Assembly: GCF_900106565.1 (NCBI RefSeq)
Contig: NZ_FNNJ01000008.1
Span: 87,767 to 151,766, forward strand
Direction of reading: 5' to 3'
Length of the DNA stretch: 64,000 nt
Source of the DNA: Lutibacter oricola
GTDB taxonomy: Bacteria > Bacteroidota > Bacteroidia > Flavobacteriales > Flavobacteriaceae
Positions 25,308 through 34,917 of the stretch are shown here, piece after piece (position 1 is the first letter of the stretch; each line of letters opens with the position of its first letter). Position numbers and translations under genes: made by a program. Below the pieces are notes generated by a model that worked only from the letters and a program-made list of their open reading frames with translations, did not search any database and had not been told where the DNA came from.

Positions 25308-28124
25308 TTAATGTGCTTCTAACCAGTTTAATCCCTCGCCTAAATCTACAGTTAAAGGAACAGATAATTTAAAAGCGTTTTCCATTTCTGTTTTAATTAA
25401 AGTAGTTAAGGTTTCTTTTTCGCTATTGTGCATATCAAAAACCAATTCATCATGCACTTGTAAAAGCATTTTAGAATTAAAATTTTGTTCTATAAGTTTT
25501 TGCTGAATTTTAATCATTGCAATTTTAATTATGTCTGCAGCGCTACCTTGTATTGGAGCGTTAACAGCATTTCGTTCATCAGCCGATCGAACAATTGCAT
25601 TTTGAGAGTTTATATTTTTTAAATACCTACGTCTTCCTAATACTGTTTCAACATAACCATTTTCTCTTGCTAGATCTACTTGTTTTGCAATGTATGCTTT
25701 TAACTTTGGAAAGGTTTCGTAATAATTATCTATTAGTTCTTTAGCTTCTTTTCGAGATTTTTTTAATTGTTGTGCTAATGTAAAAGCTCCTTGACCGTAT
25801 ATAATACCAAAGTTTACAGCTTTTGCATCGCTTCTTTGAGAGCGTGTAACCTCTTCTAAAGGGATATTAAAAACTTTTGCAGCTGTAGAGGCGTGAATAT
25901 CTTCTCCTTTATTAAAGGATTCTATCATACTTTCATCTTCACTTAAAGCAGCAATAATTCTTAGTTCAATTTGTGAATAATCGGCTGCTAGTAGCGTATA
26001 GTTTTTATCTCTTGGTACAAATGCTTTTCTAACCTGTTTTCCGCGTTCTGTTCTAATTGGTATATTTTGTAAGTTTGGATTGTTAGAGCTTAATCTACCT
26101 GTGGCAGCAACTGCTTGGCTATATGTTGTATGAATTCTATTTGTAGTTTTATTTACTTCATTAGGTAAAGCATCTACATAAGTATTTTTTAATTTAACTA
26201 AACCTCTCCATTCTAAAATTTCACGGACAATTTCGTGTTCAGCGGCAAGTTTAGATAAAATTTCTTCGCCTGTAGCATATTGTCCTGTTTTGGTTTTTTT
26301 AGGTTTTTCAACCAGTTTTAAATGATCAAAAAGAACATCTCCTAATTGTTTAGGTGATGCTAAGTTAAATTCAACTTCAGCTTTTTTATAAATTGAAGTT
26401 TCTAATGTTACTATGTCATTGTTTAAGGCTTCAGAAAGTGAATTTAAAAACTCACTATCCATATTTACACCTTCTAATTCCATTGAAGCTAATACCTTTA
26501 ATACGGGTAATTCAATATTATTGTATAACTTGGTAAGATTGTTTTTTTCTAAATCTTCTTCAAAAAGTTGTTTTATTTGAAACGTTAAATCGGAATTTTC
26601 TATTGCGTACGTAGCTTGTTTTTCAATTGGTATTTGAGGAAATGAAAGTTGGTTTTTTCCTTTTTTCCCGATTAGAGATTCTAATGTTTGTGGACGATAG
26701 TTTAAATAAGTCTCAGCCAATACATTTAAATCGTGTCGCATATCTGGGTGTAATAAATAATGCGCTAGTTTGGTGTCAAACAATTTACCTTTTAATTGTA
26801 TGTTGAAATTAATTAATGTTTTGCTGAAGTCTTTAATGTTTTGGCTAATTTTTTCGATAGCTTCATTTTCGAAAAATGGTTTTAAGTCTTCTAGTATTTC
26901 TTTTGAATTATCATCATTAATTATAATGTAGTAACCTTTTCCTTTTTCGTAAGAGAAAGAAATTCCAATAATTTTAGTTTCAAAAAGTATATCGCCTTCA
27001 GTTTCTATATGAAAAGCAACTGAAGTTTGTTCTTCTAATTTTTTAATAAATAACTTGCGAGCTATTGGCGTATTAATATATTGGTATACTTGGTTTGTGT
27101 TTTCAGCCTCATTATAACCTGAGTTTGTGTCTGTGCTTTCGGCAGGTGCGGCAAATAAATCGAATTGTTGACCTGTTGAAGGAGTAGCTTTTTTTGAAGT
27201 TTTAGTATCTGAGTTGGTTTCTTCTGTTTTTGGTGCTACGTTAACGTTGAAAATTTTAGACATGCTTTCTGCAATTCGTCTAAATTCTAATTCTTTAAAA
27301 ATTTCATTTGTTTTTTCAAAATCTGGAGAGTTCAATTCGAAATCTTGTTCATGAAATTCAACAGGGCAATCTAAAATTATGGTAGCTAATTTTTTTGATA
27401 GAAGTCCAAGCTCTTTATTAGCTTCAACTTTTTCTTTCATTTTACCTTTTAACTCGTGTGTGTTTTCTAATAGCCCTTCCATACTTCCGTAGGCTTTTAA
27501 AAACTTTTTAGCAGTTTTATCTCCAACACCTGGTAAACCTGGAATATTGTCAACTGCATCTCCCATCATTCCTAAATAATCTATTACTTGTTCAGGTCTT
27601 TCTATTTCAAATCTTTTTTGAACTTCAGGAATTCCCCAAATTTCAATACCATTACCCATTCTAGCAGGTCGATACATAAAAATGTTTTCAGAAACTAGCT
27701 GAGCAAAATCTTTATCGGGTGTTACCATATAGGTTTGGTAGCCTGCTTTTTCTGCTTGTTTAGAAAGGGTTCCAATTAAATCATCTGCCTCGAAACCTTC
27801 TTTTTCAATAATTGGAATGTGCATTGCTTTTAATATTTCTTGAATATATGGTACTGCAATTTTAATAGCTTCAGGAGTTTCTTGTCTGTTTGATTTATAT
27901 TCGGGAAAAGCTTCGTTTCTGAGGTGAGAGCCTCCTTTATCAAAGGCAACTGCTAAATGATCTGGTTTTTCTCTTTTAATTACATCTAATAAAGAATTAG
28001 TAAAACCTAATATGGCAGAAGTGTCCATTCCTTTAGAATTAATTCTTGGATTTTTAATTAGAGCGTAATAACCTCTAAAAATTAATGCAAAGGCATCTAG
28101 TAAAAAAAGTCGTTTTTGTTGCAT
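25308..28124 (-). CDS. polA: DNA polymerase I
   Basis: Repair and Okazaki-fragment polymerase. The 938-residue protein has an N-terminal 5' nuclease domain (about 1-290; FLLDAFALIFRGYYALI, then GDAVDNIPGLPGVGDKTA). A 3'-5' exonuclease-like domain follows (about 345-530). The polymerase domain has motif A (DYSQIELRIIAALS), motif B (RSDAKAVNFGIIYG) and motif C (QVHDELVFD). In the exonuclease-like domain the residues matching E. coli Asp355, Asp424 and Asp501 read His, Phe and Asn, so proofreading is probably lost. Length is near E. coli Pol I (928). Confidence 0.95.
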   Translation of the reverse strand: MQQKRLFLLDAFALIFRGYYALIKNPRINSKGMDTSAILGFTNSLLDVIKREKPDHLAVAFDKGGSHLRNEAFPEYKSNRQETPEAIKIAVPYIQEILKAMHIPIIEKEGFEADDLIGTLSKQAEKAGYQTYMVTPDKDFAQLVSENIFMYRPARMGNGIEIWGIPEVQKRFEIERPEQVIDYLGMMGDAVDNIPGLPGVGDKTAKKFLKAYGSMEGLLENTHELKGKMKEKVEANKELGLLSKKLATIILDCPVEFHEQDFELNSPDFEKTNEIFKELEFRRIAESMSKIFNVNVAPKTEETNSDTKTSKKATPSTGQQFDLFAAPAESTDTNSGYNEAENTNQVYQYINTPIARKLFIKKLEEQTSVAFHIETEGDILFETKIIGISFSYEKGKGYYIIINDDNSKEILEDLKPFFENEAIEKISQNIKDFSKTLINFNIQLKGKLFDTKLAHYLLHPDMRHDLNVLAETYLNYRPQTLESLIGKKGKNQLSFPQIPIEKQATYAIENSDLTFQIKQLFEEDLEKNNLTKLYNNIELPVLKVLASMELEGVNMDSEFLNSLSEALNNDIVTLETSIYKKAEVEFNLASPKQLGDVLFDHLKLVEKPKKTKTGQYATGEEILSKLAAEHEIVREILEWRGLVKLKNTYVDALPNEVNKTTNRIHTTYSQAVAATGRLSSNNPNLQNIPIRTERGKQVRKAFVPRDKNYTLLAADYSQIELRIIAALSEDESMIESFNKGEDIHASTAAKVFNIPLEEVTRSQRSDAKAVNFGIIYGQGAFTLAQQLKKSRKEAKELIDNYYETFPKLKAYIAKQVDLARENGYVETVLGRRRYLKNINSQNAIVRSADERNAVNAPIQGSAADIIKIAMIKIQQKLIEQNFNSKMLLQVHDELVFDMHNSEKETLTTLIKTEMENAFKLSVPLTVDLGEGLNWLEAH

Positions 28125-28227
28125 AAATGGCGCTTTATTGTAAATATTTGGTAAAATATGATTAATGTCATTTTATTTTTTGGTTTTTCATCTTAAATTT
28201 AGGGTATCAATCCCTAATCCCTACAAG

Positions 28228-30180
28228 ATGAAACAAAACTATTTTGTTTTATTAACTATATGTATCTTTTATTTGCAGTCTGTTAGATGTCAGATTGCAA
28301 ATGAAGGAACATTGCAAATCAATAATTCTACTACAGTTTATTTTGGTGCTGAATATACAAATAATTCAGGCGGAATTCACAATTGTCACGGTGATTTATA
28401 TTTAAATAGTAATTTTATAAATAATGGAATTACTTCAGCTAATTCAGGTACAACTATTTTTTCAAGTTCATCTAATTTAATTCAAACAATTTCAGGAGAT
28501 TCAGATACTTTTAACTTTTATAATTTAACAATAAATCAGACAGCCGTAAATAATAAAGGTGTATTGGTTTCTGATAACATAGGTGTTTTAGTTAAAAATG
28601 CTGTTAATTTAACCGATGGAGATTTAAGGCTAGCTGGTGAATCTCAACTTGTGCAAACTCATACAGGAACTAGTTTAAATACATCTGTTTCTGGAAAATT
28701 ACATATTGATCAGCAAGGGTATGCTTCAGCATATGGCTATAATCATTGGAGTTCACCAGTTAATAATGGTGGTGTTTTTATATTTAATAGTGCATTGTAT
28801 GATGGTACAGATGCAGATTTAAACCCATTTGATTCTCAGCAAGTTTTATTTAATTCAGGGAGTCCTTATAATGGGTTACCTTCGGTAATAGATGGTTCTG
28901 GAAATGTTACAACTCCGTTAACAGTAAATACAACTTGGCTGTATAAATTTTCCAGAGGAGGAACAAATGATTATGGAAGTTGGATTAAACTTGACGAAAC
29001 AAGTGATCTTGTTCCTGGTGAGGGTTATTTAATGAAAGGAACTAATACTACTGATCCAACTCAAAATTATGTGTTTAGAGGAACTCCAAATGATGGAGAT
29101 TATTCTTTTCCTGTTGGACCAGATGAATCTAATTTATTTGGAAATCCTTACCCTAGTTCTTTAGACGCAAAAAAGTTTATAGAAGATAACATATCTGTTT
29201 TTGATGGTACACTTACTTTTTGGGTAGAAGGCGGGTCTCCGAGTCATTATTTATCAGATTATGTGGGAGGTTATGCAACAAGAAATTTAACAACAGGAGT
29301 TTCAGCTTCTGTAAGCCCTTTAGGTGCTGGTTTTGGTTCTGCCGATAATAGTGTTCCAACACAGTTTATTGCTGTGGGACAAGGTTTTTTTATTAATACA
29401 GACGCTGAAGGAACTGTAGACTTCAAAAACTCACAAAGATCATATAAAAGTGAGGCTTTAGGAGAAACTATTCATTATAGAACTTCAGAAGAACAAAATA
29501 GTTTTATAAGAATTGGTTATGAGGATCCAGAAGGTTTTCATAGACAAATAGCACTTGGGTTTTTGCCAGGTTCTGTTGCGGATTTAAATTATAACCAAGG
29601 TTATGATGCTTTGATTTCAGATGAGAGAGAAGATGAATTGTTTTTTGTTATAGAGAATGATTTATCTAAGAAATATGTAATTCAAGGTGTTGGTGAATAT
29701 AGAAGCACCTATGAGTTTGATCTAGGATTAATAATGACCGAAGAAGGATCACACACAATAATGTTGGATGGAGTTGAAAATTTTAATGATGATGTTTTTA
29801 TTAAAGATGAAGAATTGGGAATAGTGTATGATTTAAATGAAGAAAACTATAATGTACTATTGTCTCCAGGAAGTTATTTAAATAGATTTAAGTTGGTATT
29901 TATAAATAGTGGAACGTTAAATGTAAATGACATTGAGCAAAAATCTTTAAATGTGTTTTTTAATTCTATTGATAAAAAAATTACAATTCTAAATCCAAAT
30001 TATAAGAATATTTCTAATCTAAATATTTTTAATAGTGTAGGTCAAAATGTAATGAGTCGCTTTATTAGCAATAATATATCAGATAGAATAGAATTGCCTT
30101 TTAATGTTTCAGAAGGAATTTATTATGTGAAAATAATTGTAAATGGAAAAGAAGAGAGTTATAAAATTTTAAACCTATAA
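28228..30180 (+). CDS. Secreted protein with T9SS C-terminal sorting domain
   Basis: A 650-residue protein if it starts at 28228, where [22 protein letters not shown] forms a signal peptide; the frame is open 63 bases further upstream. The N-terminal region is rich in Asn, Ser, Thr and Gly with repeated strands ([19 protein letters not shown]), a beta-helix- or sandwich-like texture. The last about 75 residues (IFNSVGQNV, then [22 protein letters not shown]) match the pattern of a type A T9SS sorting domain. Function is unknown; cell-surface or secreted. It is 2 bp upstream of a second exported protein, so the two are probably made together. Confidence 0.75.
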   Translation: MKQNYFVLLTICIFYLQSVRCQIANEGTLQINNSTTVYFGAEYTNNSGGIHNCHGDLYLNSNFINNGITSANSGTTIFSSSSNLIQTISGDSDTFNFYNLTINQTAVNNKGVLVSDNIGVLVKNAVNLTDGDLRLAGESQLVQTHTGTSLNTSVSGKLHIDQQGYASAYGYNHWSSPVNNGGVFIFNSALYDGTDADLNPFDSQQVLFNSGSPYNGLPSVIDGSGNVTTPLTVNTTWLYKFSRGGTNDYGSWIKLDETSDLVPGEGYLMKGTNTTDPTQNYVFRGTPNDGDYSFPVGPDESNLFGNPYPSSLDAKKFIEDNISVFDGTLTFWVEGGSPSHYLSDYVGGYATRNLTTGVSASVSPLGAGFGSADNSVPTQFIAVGQGFFINTDAEGTVDFKNSQRSYKSEALGETIHYRTSEEQNSFIRIGYEDPEGFHRQIALGFLPGSVADLNYNQGYDALISDEREDELFFVIENDLSKKYVIQGVGEYRSTYEFDLGLIMTEEGSHTIMLDGVENFNDDVFIKDEELGIVYDLNEENYNVLLSPGSYLNRFKLVFINSGTLNVNDIEQKSLNVFFNSIDKKITILNPNYKNISNLNIFNSVGQNVMSRFISNNISDRIELPFNVSEGIYYVKIIVNGKEESYKILNL

Positions 30181-30182
30181 AA

Positions 30183-31211
30183 ATGAAAAAAGGATCATTT
30201 AAAATACATTTAATACTTTTTGTATTATTGTTTTTTACGGTAAACATTCATGCACAAGTTGGGGTTGGTACTACAACTCCTGACGCATCATCAATGCTAG
30301 ATGTACAATCAACTACAAAAGGGATGTTAATTCCTAGAATGACAACAACACAAAGAGAAGCGATAAGTTCTCCTGCAAATGGATTATTAGTTTTCGATAC
30401 AGTTACGGATACTTTTTGGTTTTATTCAATTGCTTGGGAAGAGCTGGTAAGCGGATCAGCAAGTACTAGTATTAAAGATGCCGATGATGATACAAAAATA
30501 GAAGTTGAAAAAAATGCCGATGATGATAAAATTAGATTGTCAACTCTAGGTAATGAAAGAATGACTATTGATAAAGATGGTAATACTAGAATTGGTGACG
30601 GAGTAAATAACACTTATATTGAAGATGACGGTTCTTTAAGTTATGAAGGTACAGCAACACGTTATGATGATTTAAAAGTACCTGTTTTTTCTACAAATAG
30701 AGACGGGTCTAAACCACCAAATTTTTATTGGTTTCAAGATGTGAATGGTGGAAGTGGTGATGGAAGTCAAGGTGTTTTTGCGTATTGGTTTGATAAAAAT
30801 AACGAGGAAGAAGTGTATTTTATGGTGCAAATGCCACATGGTTGGAGCGAAGGAACTGATATTTACCCGCATATTCATTGGTCTGCAAAATCTAATGTTG
30901 GCTCAAGTAAAGTAAAATGGGGGTTAGAGTATACTTGGTCTAATGTTGGGGATGCTTTTGGAGCTTCGACAATTATTTACGGAAGTGATCCTGTTGCTAC
31001 TTATGCTCCTATTTCGGCATATGAACATGCCATTACTCCATTACCTACAATGTCAGGTACAGGAAAATCATTATCAAGTATGATAATATGTAGAGTTTTT
31101 AGAGACGCAACAGATAGCGAAGATAATTATGGAGCTGATGCAGGTTTGTTGGAAATTGATTTCCATTATCAAATAGATTCAGATGGAAGTAGAGAGCAGT
31201 ATGTAAAATAA
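30183..31211 (+). CDS. Exported protein with VGVGTTTP repeat head and phage-structural-like tail
   Basis: A 342-residue exported protein: signal peptide to about HAQ. The motif [16 protein letters not shown] with [13 protein letters not shown] follows (residues 26-60), seen in many flavobacterial surface proteins. An acidic middle is followed by a C-terminal domain (about 155-342) with [19 protein letters not shown] and [14 protein letters not shown]. That C-terminal text resembles domains in phage or prophage structural proteins, from memory and not tested. It has no T9SS sorting domain at its end. It directly follows the sorting-domain protein (2-bp gap), suggesting a shared surface structure. 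Confidence 0.65.
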   Translation: MKKGSFKIHLILFVLLFFTVNIHAQVGVGTTTPDASSMLDVQSTTKGMLIPRMTTTQREAISSPANGLLVFDTVTDTFWFYSIAWEELVSGSASTSIKDADDDTKIEVEKNADDDKIRLSTLGNERMTIDKDGNTRIGDGVNNTYIEDDGSLSYEGTATRYDDLKVPVFSTNRDGSKPPNFYWFQDVNGGSGDGSQGVFAYWFDKNNEEEVYFMVQMPHGWSEGTDIYPHIHWSAKSNVGSSKVKWGLEYTWSNVGDAFGASTIIYGSDPVATYAPISAYEHAITPLPTMSGTGKSLSSMIICRVFRDATDSEDNYGADAGLLEIDFHYQIDSDGSREQYVK

Positions 31212-31271
31212 ATTGAACGTTAAAAACTTCATAAAAATATTTTGTAAATATAAAGAGTCGTAAAATAAAAT

Positions 31272-31279
31272 TAGATTTG
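31272..31279 (+). promoter_or_regulatory. Possible -7 element for the metallophosphoesterase gene
   Basis: TAGATTTG ends four bases before the ATG at 31284; a TTG at the normal distance is absent. If used, the message would be nearly leaderless. Confidence 0.35.
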
Positions 31280-31283
31280 TTTT

Positions 31284-32498
31284 ATGATTAAATGGATAAT
31301 TCTTGTTGTAATCCTATTTTTAGTAGATTTTTATGCTTTTCAAAGTGTTAAAAATATTACTAAAAATAGGGTTTTTATTGTTGGGTATTGGTTAGTTTCG
31401 TTATTAATAACTGCTAATTTTATTTATAGAATTAATACTATAGATGGTTCTAAAGGAATTGGTCAGCCCGTAATGTTTGCTTTTGGCTTATTGGTGTTAA
31501 CTATTGTTCCAAAAATAGCATTAATGTTGGTTCTTTTTGCTGAAGATATTTTTAGGGTTGGAAAACTTATTGTTGGTTTTTTTACTAGTAATTCTAATTC
31601 TGGGCTAGTAGAAAGAAGAGAGTTTGTTAGTAAATTAGCCTTAGGTATAGCTGCAATTCCGTTTACTTCTGTTTTGTATGGTATGGTAAAAGGTAAGTAC
31701 AATTACCAAGTAATAAAACACACTTTATTTTTTGATGATCTTCCAGACGCTTTTGATGGCTTTAAGTTAACTCACTTATCGGATATTCATAGCGGAAGCT
31801 TTGATAATGCTTCTAAAATAGAATACGGAATAGATTTAATAAACGAGCAAGCATCGGATGTAATTTTGTTTACTGGAGATTTAGTAAATAATTTGGCTGA
31901 AGAAATGGATGAATGGATTCCGTATTTTAGTAAGTTGAAAGCTAAGGATGGAAAATATTCAGTCTTAGGGAATCATGATTATGGAGAGTATATACGTTGG
32001 GAGTCTAAAGAAGCTAAAGAAAATAATTTTGAAGCTGTTAAGCAAATTCACCCAAAAATGGGTTTTAATTTGTTGTTGAATGAAAGTGTTTATTTAGAAA
32101 GAGGAAATGATAAAGTTGCTTTGGTTGGAGTCGAAAATTGGGGAACTAAATTTAAAAAAGCAGGAGATTTAAATCTCGCTTCATCTAAAATTAATAAAGA
32201 AGATTTTAAAATTTTAATGAGTCATGACCCATCTCATTGGGAAACTGAGGTTAAAGAGAATGATAAAAATTATCATTTAACATTGAGTGGACATACACAC
32301 GGAATGCAATTTGGAATTGAAATTCCTGGTATAAAATGGAGTCCTGTTCAATACGTTTATAAGTATTGGGCTGGCATTTACAAAGAGTTTGGTAGATATA
32401 TTAATGTAAATAGAGGTTTTGGATTTTTAGCATTCCCAGGTCGTATTGGAATATGGCCAGAAATAACAGTTATAACCTTAAAAAAATCAAAAAGCTAA
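31284..32498 (+). CDS. Membrane-anchored metallophosphoesterase
   Basis: A 404-residue protein with three to four N-terminal membrane helices (about 1-130) and a C-terminal calcineurin-type phosphoesterase domain. The metal motifs are all present in order: LSDIHSGSF, FTGDLVNN, LGNHDYGEY, and SGHTHGMQFG. This layout matches the YkuE/YaeI-like group, some members of which act on lipid A precursors such as UDP-diacylglucosamine; the substrate here is unknown. It is on the plus strand after the secreted pair and before serB, with no overlap. Confidence 0.85.
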   Translation: MIKWIILVVILFLVDFYAFQSVKNITKNRVFIVGYWLVSLLITANFIYRINTIDGSKGIGQPVMFAFGLLVLTIVPKIALMLVLFAEDIFRVGKLIVGFFTSNSNSGLVERREFVSKLALGIAAIPFTSVLYGMVKGKYNYQVIKHTLFFDDLPDAFDGFKLTHLSDIHSGSFDNASKIEYGIDLINEQASDVILFTGDLVNNLAEEMDEWIPYFSKLKAKDGKYSVLGNHDYGEYIRWESKEAKENNFEAVKQIHPKMGFNLLLNESVYLERGNDKVALVGVENWGTKFKKAGDLNLASSKINKEDFKILMSHDPSHWETEVKENDKNYHLTLSGHTHGMQFGIEIPGIKWSPVQYVYKYWAGIYKEFGRYINVNRGFGFLAFPGRIGIWPEITVITLKKSKS

Positions 32499-32644
32499 AT
32501 TTTACACATAGAATTGGGCTAAAATTGTTATTTAATTAATGATATGTTTAAAAATGTGAAATAAAGATAATTCACATTAATTTAAATAGTAACTACTTGG
32601 TTGTTATCAAAAAAAGTACCAATTTCACGGTTCTTAAATTAATT

Positions 32645-33868
32645 ATGGCAACAGAAATTTTCTTATTAAATATATCAGGTCAAGATAAACCAGGTTTAAC
32701 TGCAGCATTAACTGATGTTCTTTCAGAATACGGAGCAAAAATTTTAGATATTGGTCAAGCAAATATTCATGATACGCTATCATTAGGTATGATGTTTGAA
32801 ATTCAATCTGGAGAAAAATCTGCAGCAGTACTTAAAGATTTACTTTTTAAAGCGTATGAGTTAGGTATTACTGCAAAATTTAATCCTGTATCTTTAGATG
32901 ATTATGAAAAGTGGGTTACACTTCAAGGTAAAGACAGGTATATTATAACCATTTTAGGCGAAAAATTAGAAGCAGAACAAATATCTGAGGTAACAAAAGT
33001 AATTTCAGAAAAGAATTTAAATATAGATTCAATTAAAAGATTAACTGGACGTTTGTCTTTGGTGAAAGAAGAAGAATATCCTAGAGCATCTATACAGTTA
33101 TCTATAAGAGGAAAAATTGATTGTAAAGCTGAATTTACAGAGAAGTTTATGCAAATTTCTCAAGATTTAGATGTAGATATAGCTTTTCAAGAAGATAATA
33201 TTTATAGAAGAAATAGGCGTTTGGTATGTTTTGATATGGATTCTACGTTAATTCAAACTGAGGTTATTGATGAATTAGCTATGCGCGCAGGTGTTGGAGA
33301 TCGGGTAAAGGAAATTACAGAATCTGCAATGAACGGGGAAATTGATTTTAAAGAAAGTTTTAAAGAACGAATGAAGCTTTTAAAAGGTTTAAATGAAGAT
33401 GTTTTAAAAGATATTGCGGTTAATTTACCTATTACAAAAGGAGCAAGACGATTAATTGATGCGCTAAAAAGTTACGGATTTAAAACAGCTATATTATCAG
33501 GTGGGTTCACTTATTTTGGACACTATTTGCAGAAAGAATTAGGTATGGATTATGTGTATGCCAATCAGTTAGAAATTGAAGATGGTAAACTTACAGGTAA
33601 TTATTTAGGGCCAATAGTAGATGGTGATAAAAAAGCAGAATACCTTAGAGAAATAGCTAAAAAAGAAGGGATAGATATTGGTCAAACAATTGCAGTAGGT
33701 GATGGGGCTAATGATTTAGCAATGCTTAATATTGCTGGTTTAGGTATAGCATTTCACGCAAAACCAAAAGTAAAAAACAATGCTCAAAGTTCTATTTCAA
33801 GTATTGGTTTAGATGGTGTATTGTATCTTTTAGGTTATCACGATAGGCAAATAGATTTACTTGATTAA
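32645..33868 (+). CDS. serB: Phosphoserine phosphatase with ACT domains
   Basis: Last step of serine synthesis: hydrolysis of phosphoserine. Starting at 32645 (MATEIFLLNISGQDKPG) gives 407 residues with two ACT-type regulatory domains (about 1-85 and 95-175). A HAD phosphatase domain follows with DMDST (Asp197 nucleophile, Asp199), SGGFTYF and VGDGANDLAML. The frame is open 48 bases upstream, but that part does not match the family. The ACT domains suggest feedback by serine or a related amino acid. Confidence 0.93.
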   Translation: MATEIFLLNISGQDKPGLTAALTDVLSEYGAKILDIGQANIHDTLSLGMMFEIQSGEKSAAVLKDLLFKAYELGITAKFNPVSLDDYEKWVTLQGKDRYIITILGEKLEAEQISEVTKVISEKNLNIDSIKRLTGRLSLVKEEEYPRASIQLSIRGKIDCKAEFTEKFMQISQDLDVDIAFQEDNIYRRNRRLVCFDMDSTLIQTEVIDELAMRAGVGDRVKEITESAMNGEIDFKESFKERMKLLKGLNEDVLKDIAVNLPITKGARRLIDALKSYGFKTAILSGGFTYFGHYLQKELGMDYVYANQLEIEDGKLTGNYLGPIVDGDKKAEYLREIAKKEGIDIGQTIAVGDGANDLAMLNIAGLGIAFHAKPKVKNNAQSSISSIGLDGVLYLLGYHDRQIDLLD

Positions 33869-33889
33869 AATTGCTCTAAATAGGTAAAA

Positions 33890-33920
33890 TTGCCTTTATT
33901 CAATTAAAATGTTACATTTG
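33890..33920 (+). promoter_or_regulatory. Promoter of the thioredoxin-fold gene
   Basis: TTG at 33890-33892, a 20-base spacer and TACATTTG at 33913-33920 match the Bacteroidota consensus and lie 54 bases before the start at 33975. Confidence 0.65.
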
Positions 33921-33974
33921 TAAGTATACAACTCCTTATATTATAAGGTGTTTGTTCCAAAAAAAGAATGAAAT

Positions 33975-34271
33975 ATGGCAAAATTTGGAGAATTAATTAG
34001 TTCAGATATACCCGTTTTAATCGATTTTTATACGGAGTGGGAAGAAGATACCGATAGCTTACATAGTAAGCTTAGAGATGTTGCTGCTGCTTTAGGTGAT
34101 AAAGCCAAAGTTATAAAAATAGATATAGATAAAAATGAAACTTTAGCTAATGCCTTGAGAATAAAAGGGAATCCAACTTTTATTATTTATAAAGATGGTG
34201 AAATGAAATGGCGCCAATCTGGAGATCAGGATGCAAATACGCTTATTAGTCTAGTTGAAAAGTATTATTAA
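33975..34271 (+). CDS. Thioredoxin-fold protein without redox cysteines
   Basis: A 98-residue protein with the thioredoxin outline: LIDFYTEW, a helix, KVIKIDIDKN, then NPTFIIYKDGE with the cis-proline (Pro67) retained. At the active-site position, where thioredoxin has WCGPC, it reads Trp22-Glu-Glu-Asp-Thr, and the whole protein has no cysteine. It therefore cannot do thiol-disulfide exchange and is more likely a binding or chaperone-type domain. It has its own promoter and overlaps the next, convergent gene by 4 bp. Confidence 0.85.
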   Translation: MAKFGELISSDIPVLIDFYTEWEEDTDSLHSKLRDVAAALGDKAKVIKIDIDKNETLANALRIKGNPTFIIYKDGEMKWRQSGDQDANTLISLVEKYY

Positions 34272-34909
34272 TCTAAAGCGTTGAATTTATATCCTTGTGC
34301 TGTGTAATACTCTAGTATTTGCGGTAAAACAAATTTTACTTTATTAGCAGCTTTTATGCTGTCATGAAAAACAATAATACTTCCATTTGTTGTGTTTTCT
34401 ATTACATTGTGTAAACACTTTTCGTTTGAAATTTCTGTATCGAAATCGGCACTTAATACATCCCACATTATAATTTTATACCCTTTTTTACGAAGCTTTT
34501 TACTAACACTAAGTTTTAATTTTCCGTAAGGAGGTCTAAATAATTTACTATTTTGATGTTTTGATTGGTTTATTTGTGTTTCTGCTAAATCAACATTTTT
34601 TAAAAACTCAACATCTGGCGTGCTCGAACTTTTTAAATGGTTATTGGTATGGTTGCCAATAGAATGTCCTTTATCAATTATGTTTTTAAAAATATTTGGA
34701 TGTTCTTTGACATTTTTTCCAATGCAAAAAAAAGTTGCTTTTGCATTATATTTATCGAGTTCATTTAATACCCAATTTGTAATGCCTTCGGTTGGACCAT
34801 CGTCAAAAGTTAAATAAATTGTTTGTCCTTTCTTTTTAGAAATACTCCACACCCATTTATTGAAAAAAAGTTTAACAATATTGGGTGTTTTAACAAAGTA
34901 TTTTTTCAT
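34268..34909 (-). CDS. Polysaccharide deacetylase (NodB-type)
   Basis: A 213-residue carbohydrate esterase family 4 protein. TFDDGP (Asp36-Asp37) supplies the catalytic base and metal ligand, and His87 and His91 of HTNNH complete the metal triad. LFRPPYGKLK and the C-terminal IVFHDS segment are the further family motifs. Substrates in this family are chitin, peptidoglycan or other N-acetylated glycans; the target is not known. No clear cleavable signal is present, though residues 10-22 are hydrophobic. It is 8 bp downstream of the DUF2723 gene, so the two are probably cotranscribed. Confidence 0.88.
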   Translation of the reverse strand: MKKYFVKTPNIVKLFFNKWVWSISKKKGQTIYLTFDDGPTEGITNWVLNELDKYNAKATFFCIGKNVKEHPNIFKNIIDKGHSIGNHTNNHLKSSSTPDVEFLKNVDLAETQINQSKHQNSKLFRPPYGKLKLSVSKKLRKKGYKIIMWDVLSADFDTEISNEKCLHNVIENTTNGSIIVFHDSIKAANKVKFVLPQILEYYTAQGYKFNALD

Positions 34910-34917
34910 TATTGTAA

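Noticed and set aside
30183..31211. Prophage remnant
   Set aside because: Only one phage-like domain is seen, attached to a signal peptide, with no other phage gene, attachment site or repeat nearby.
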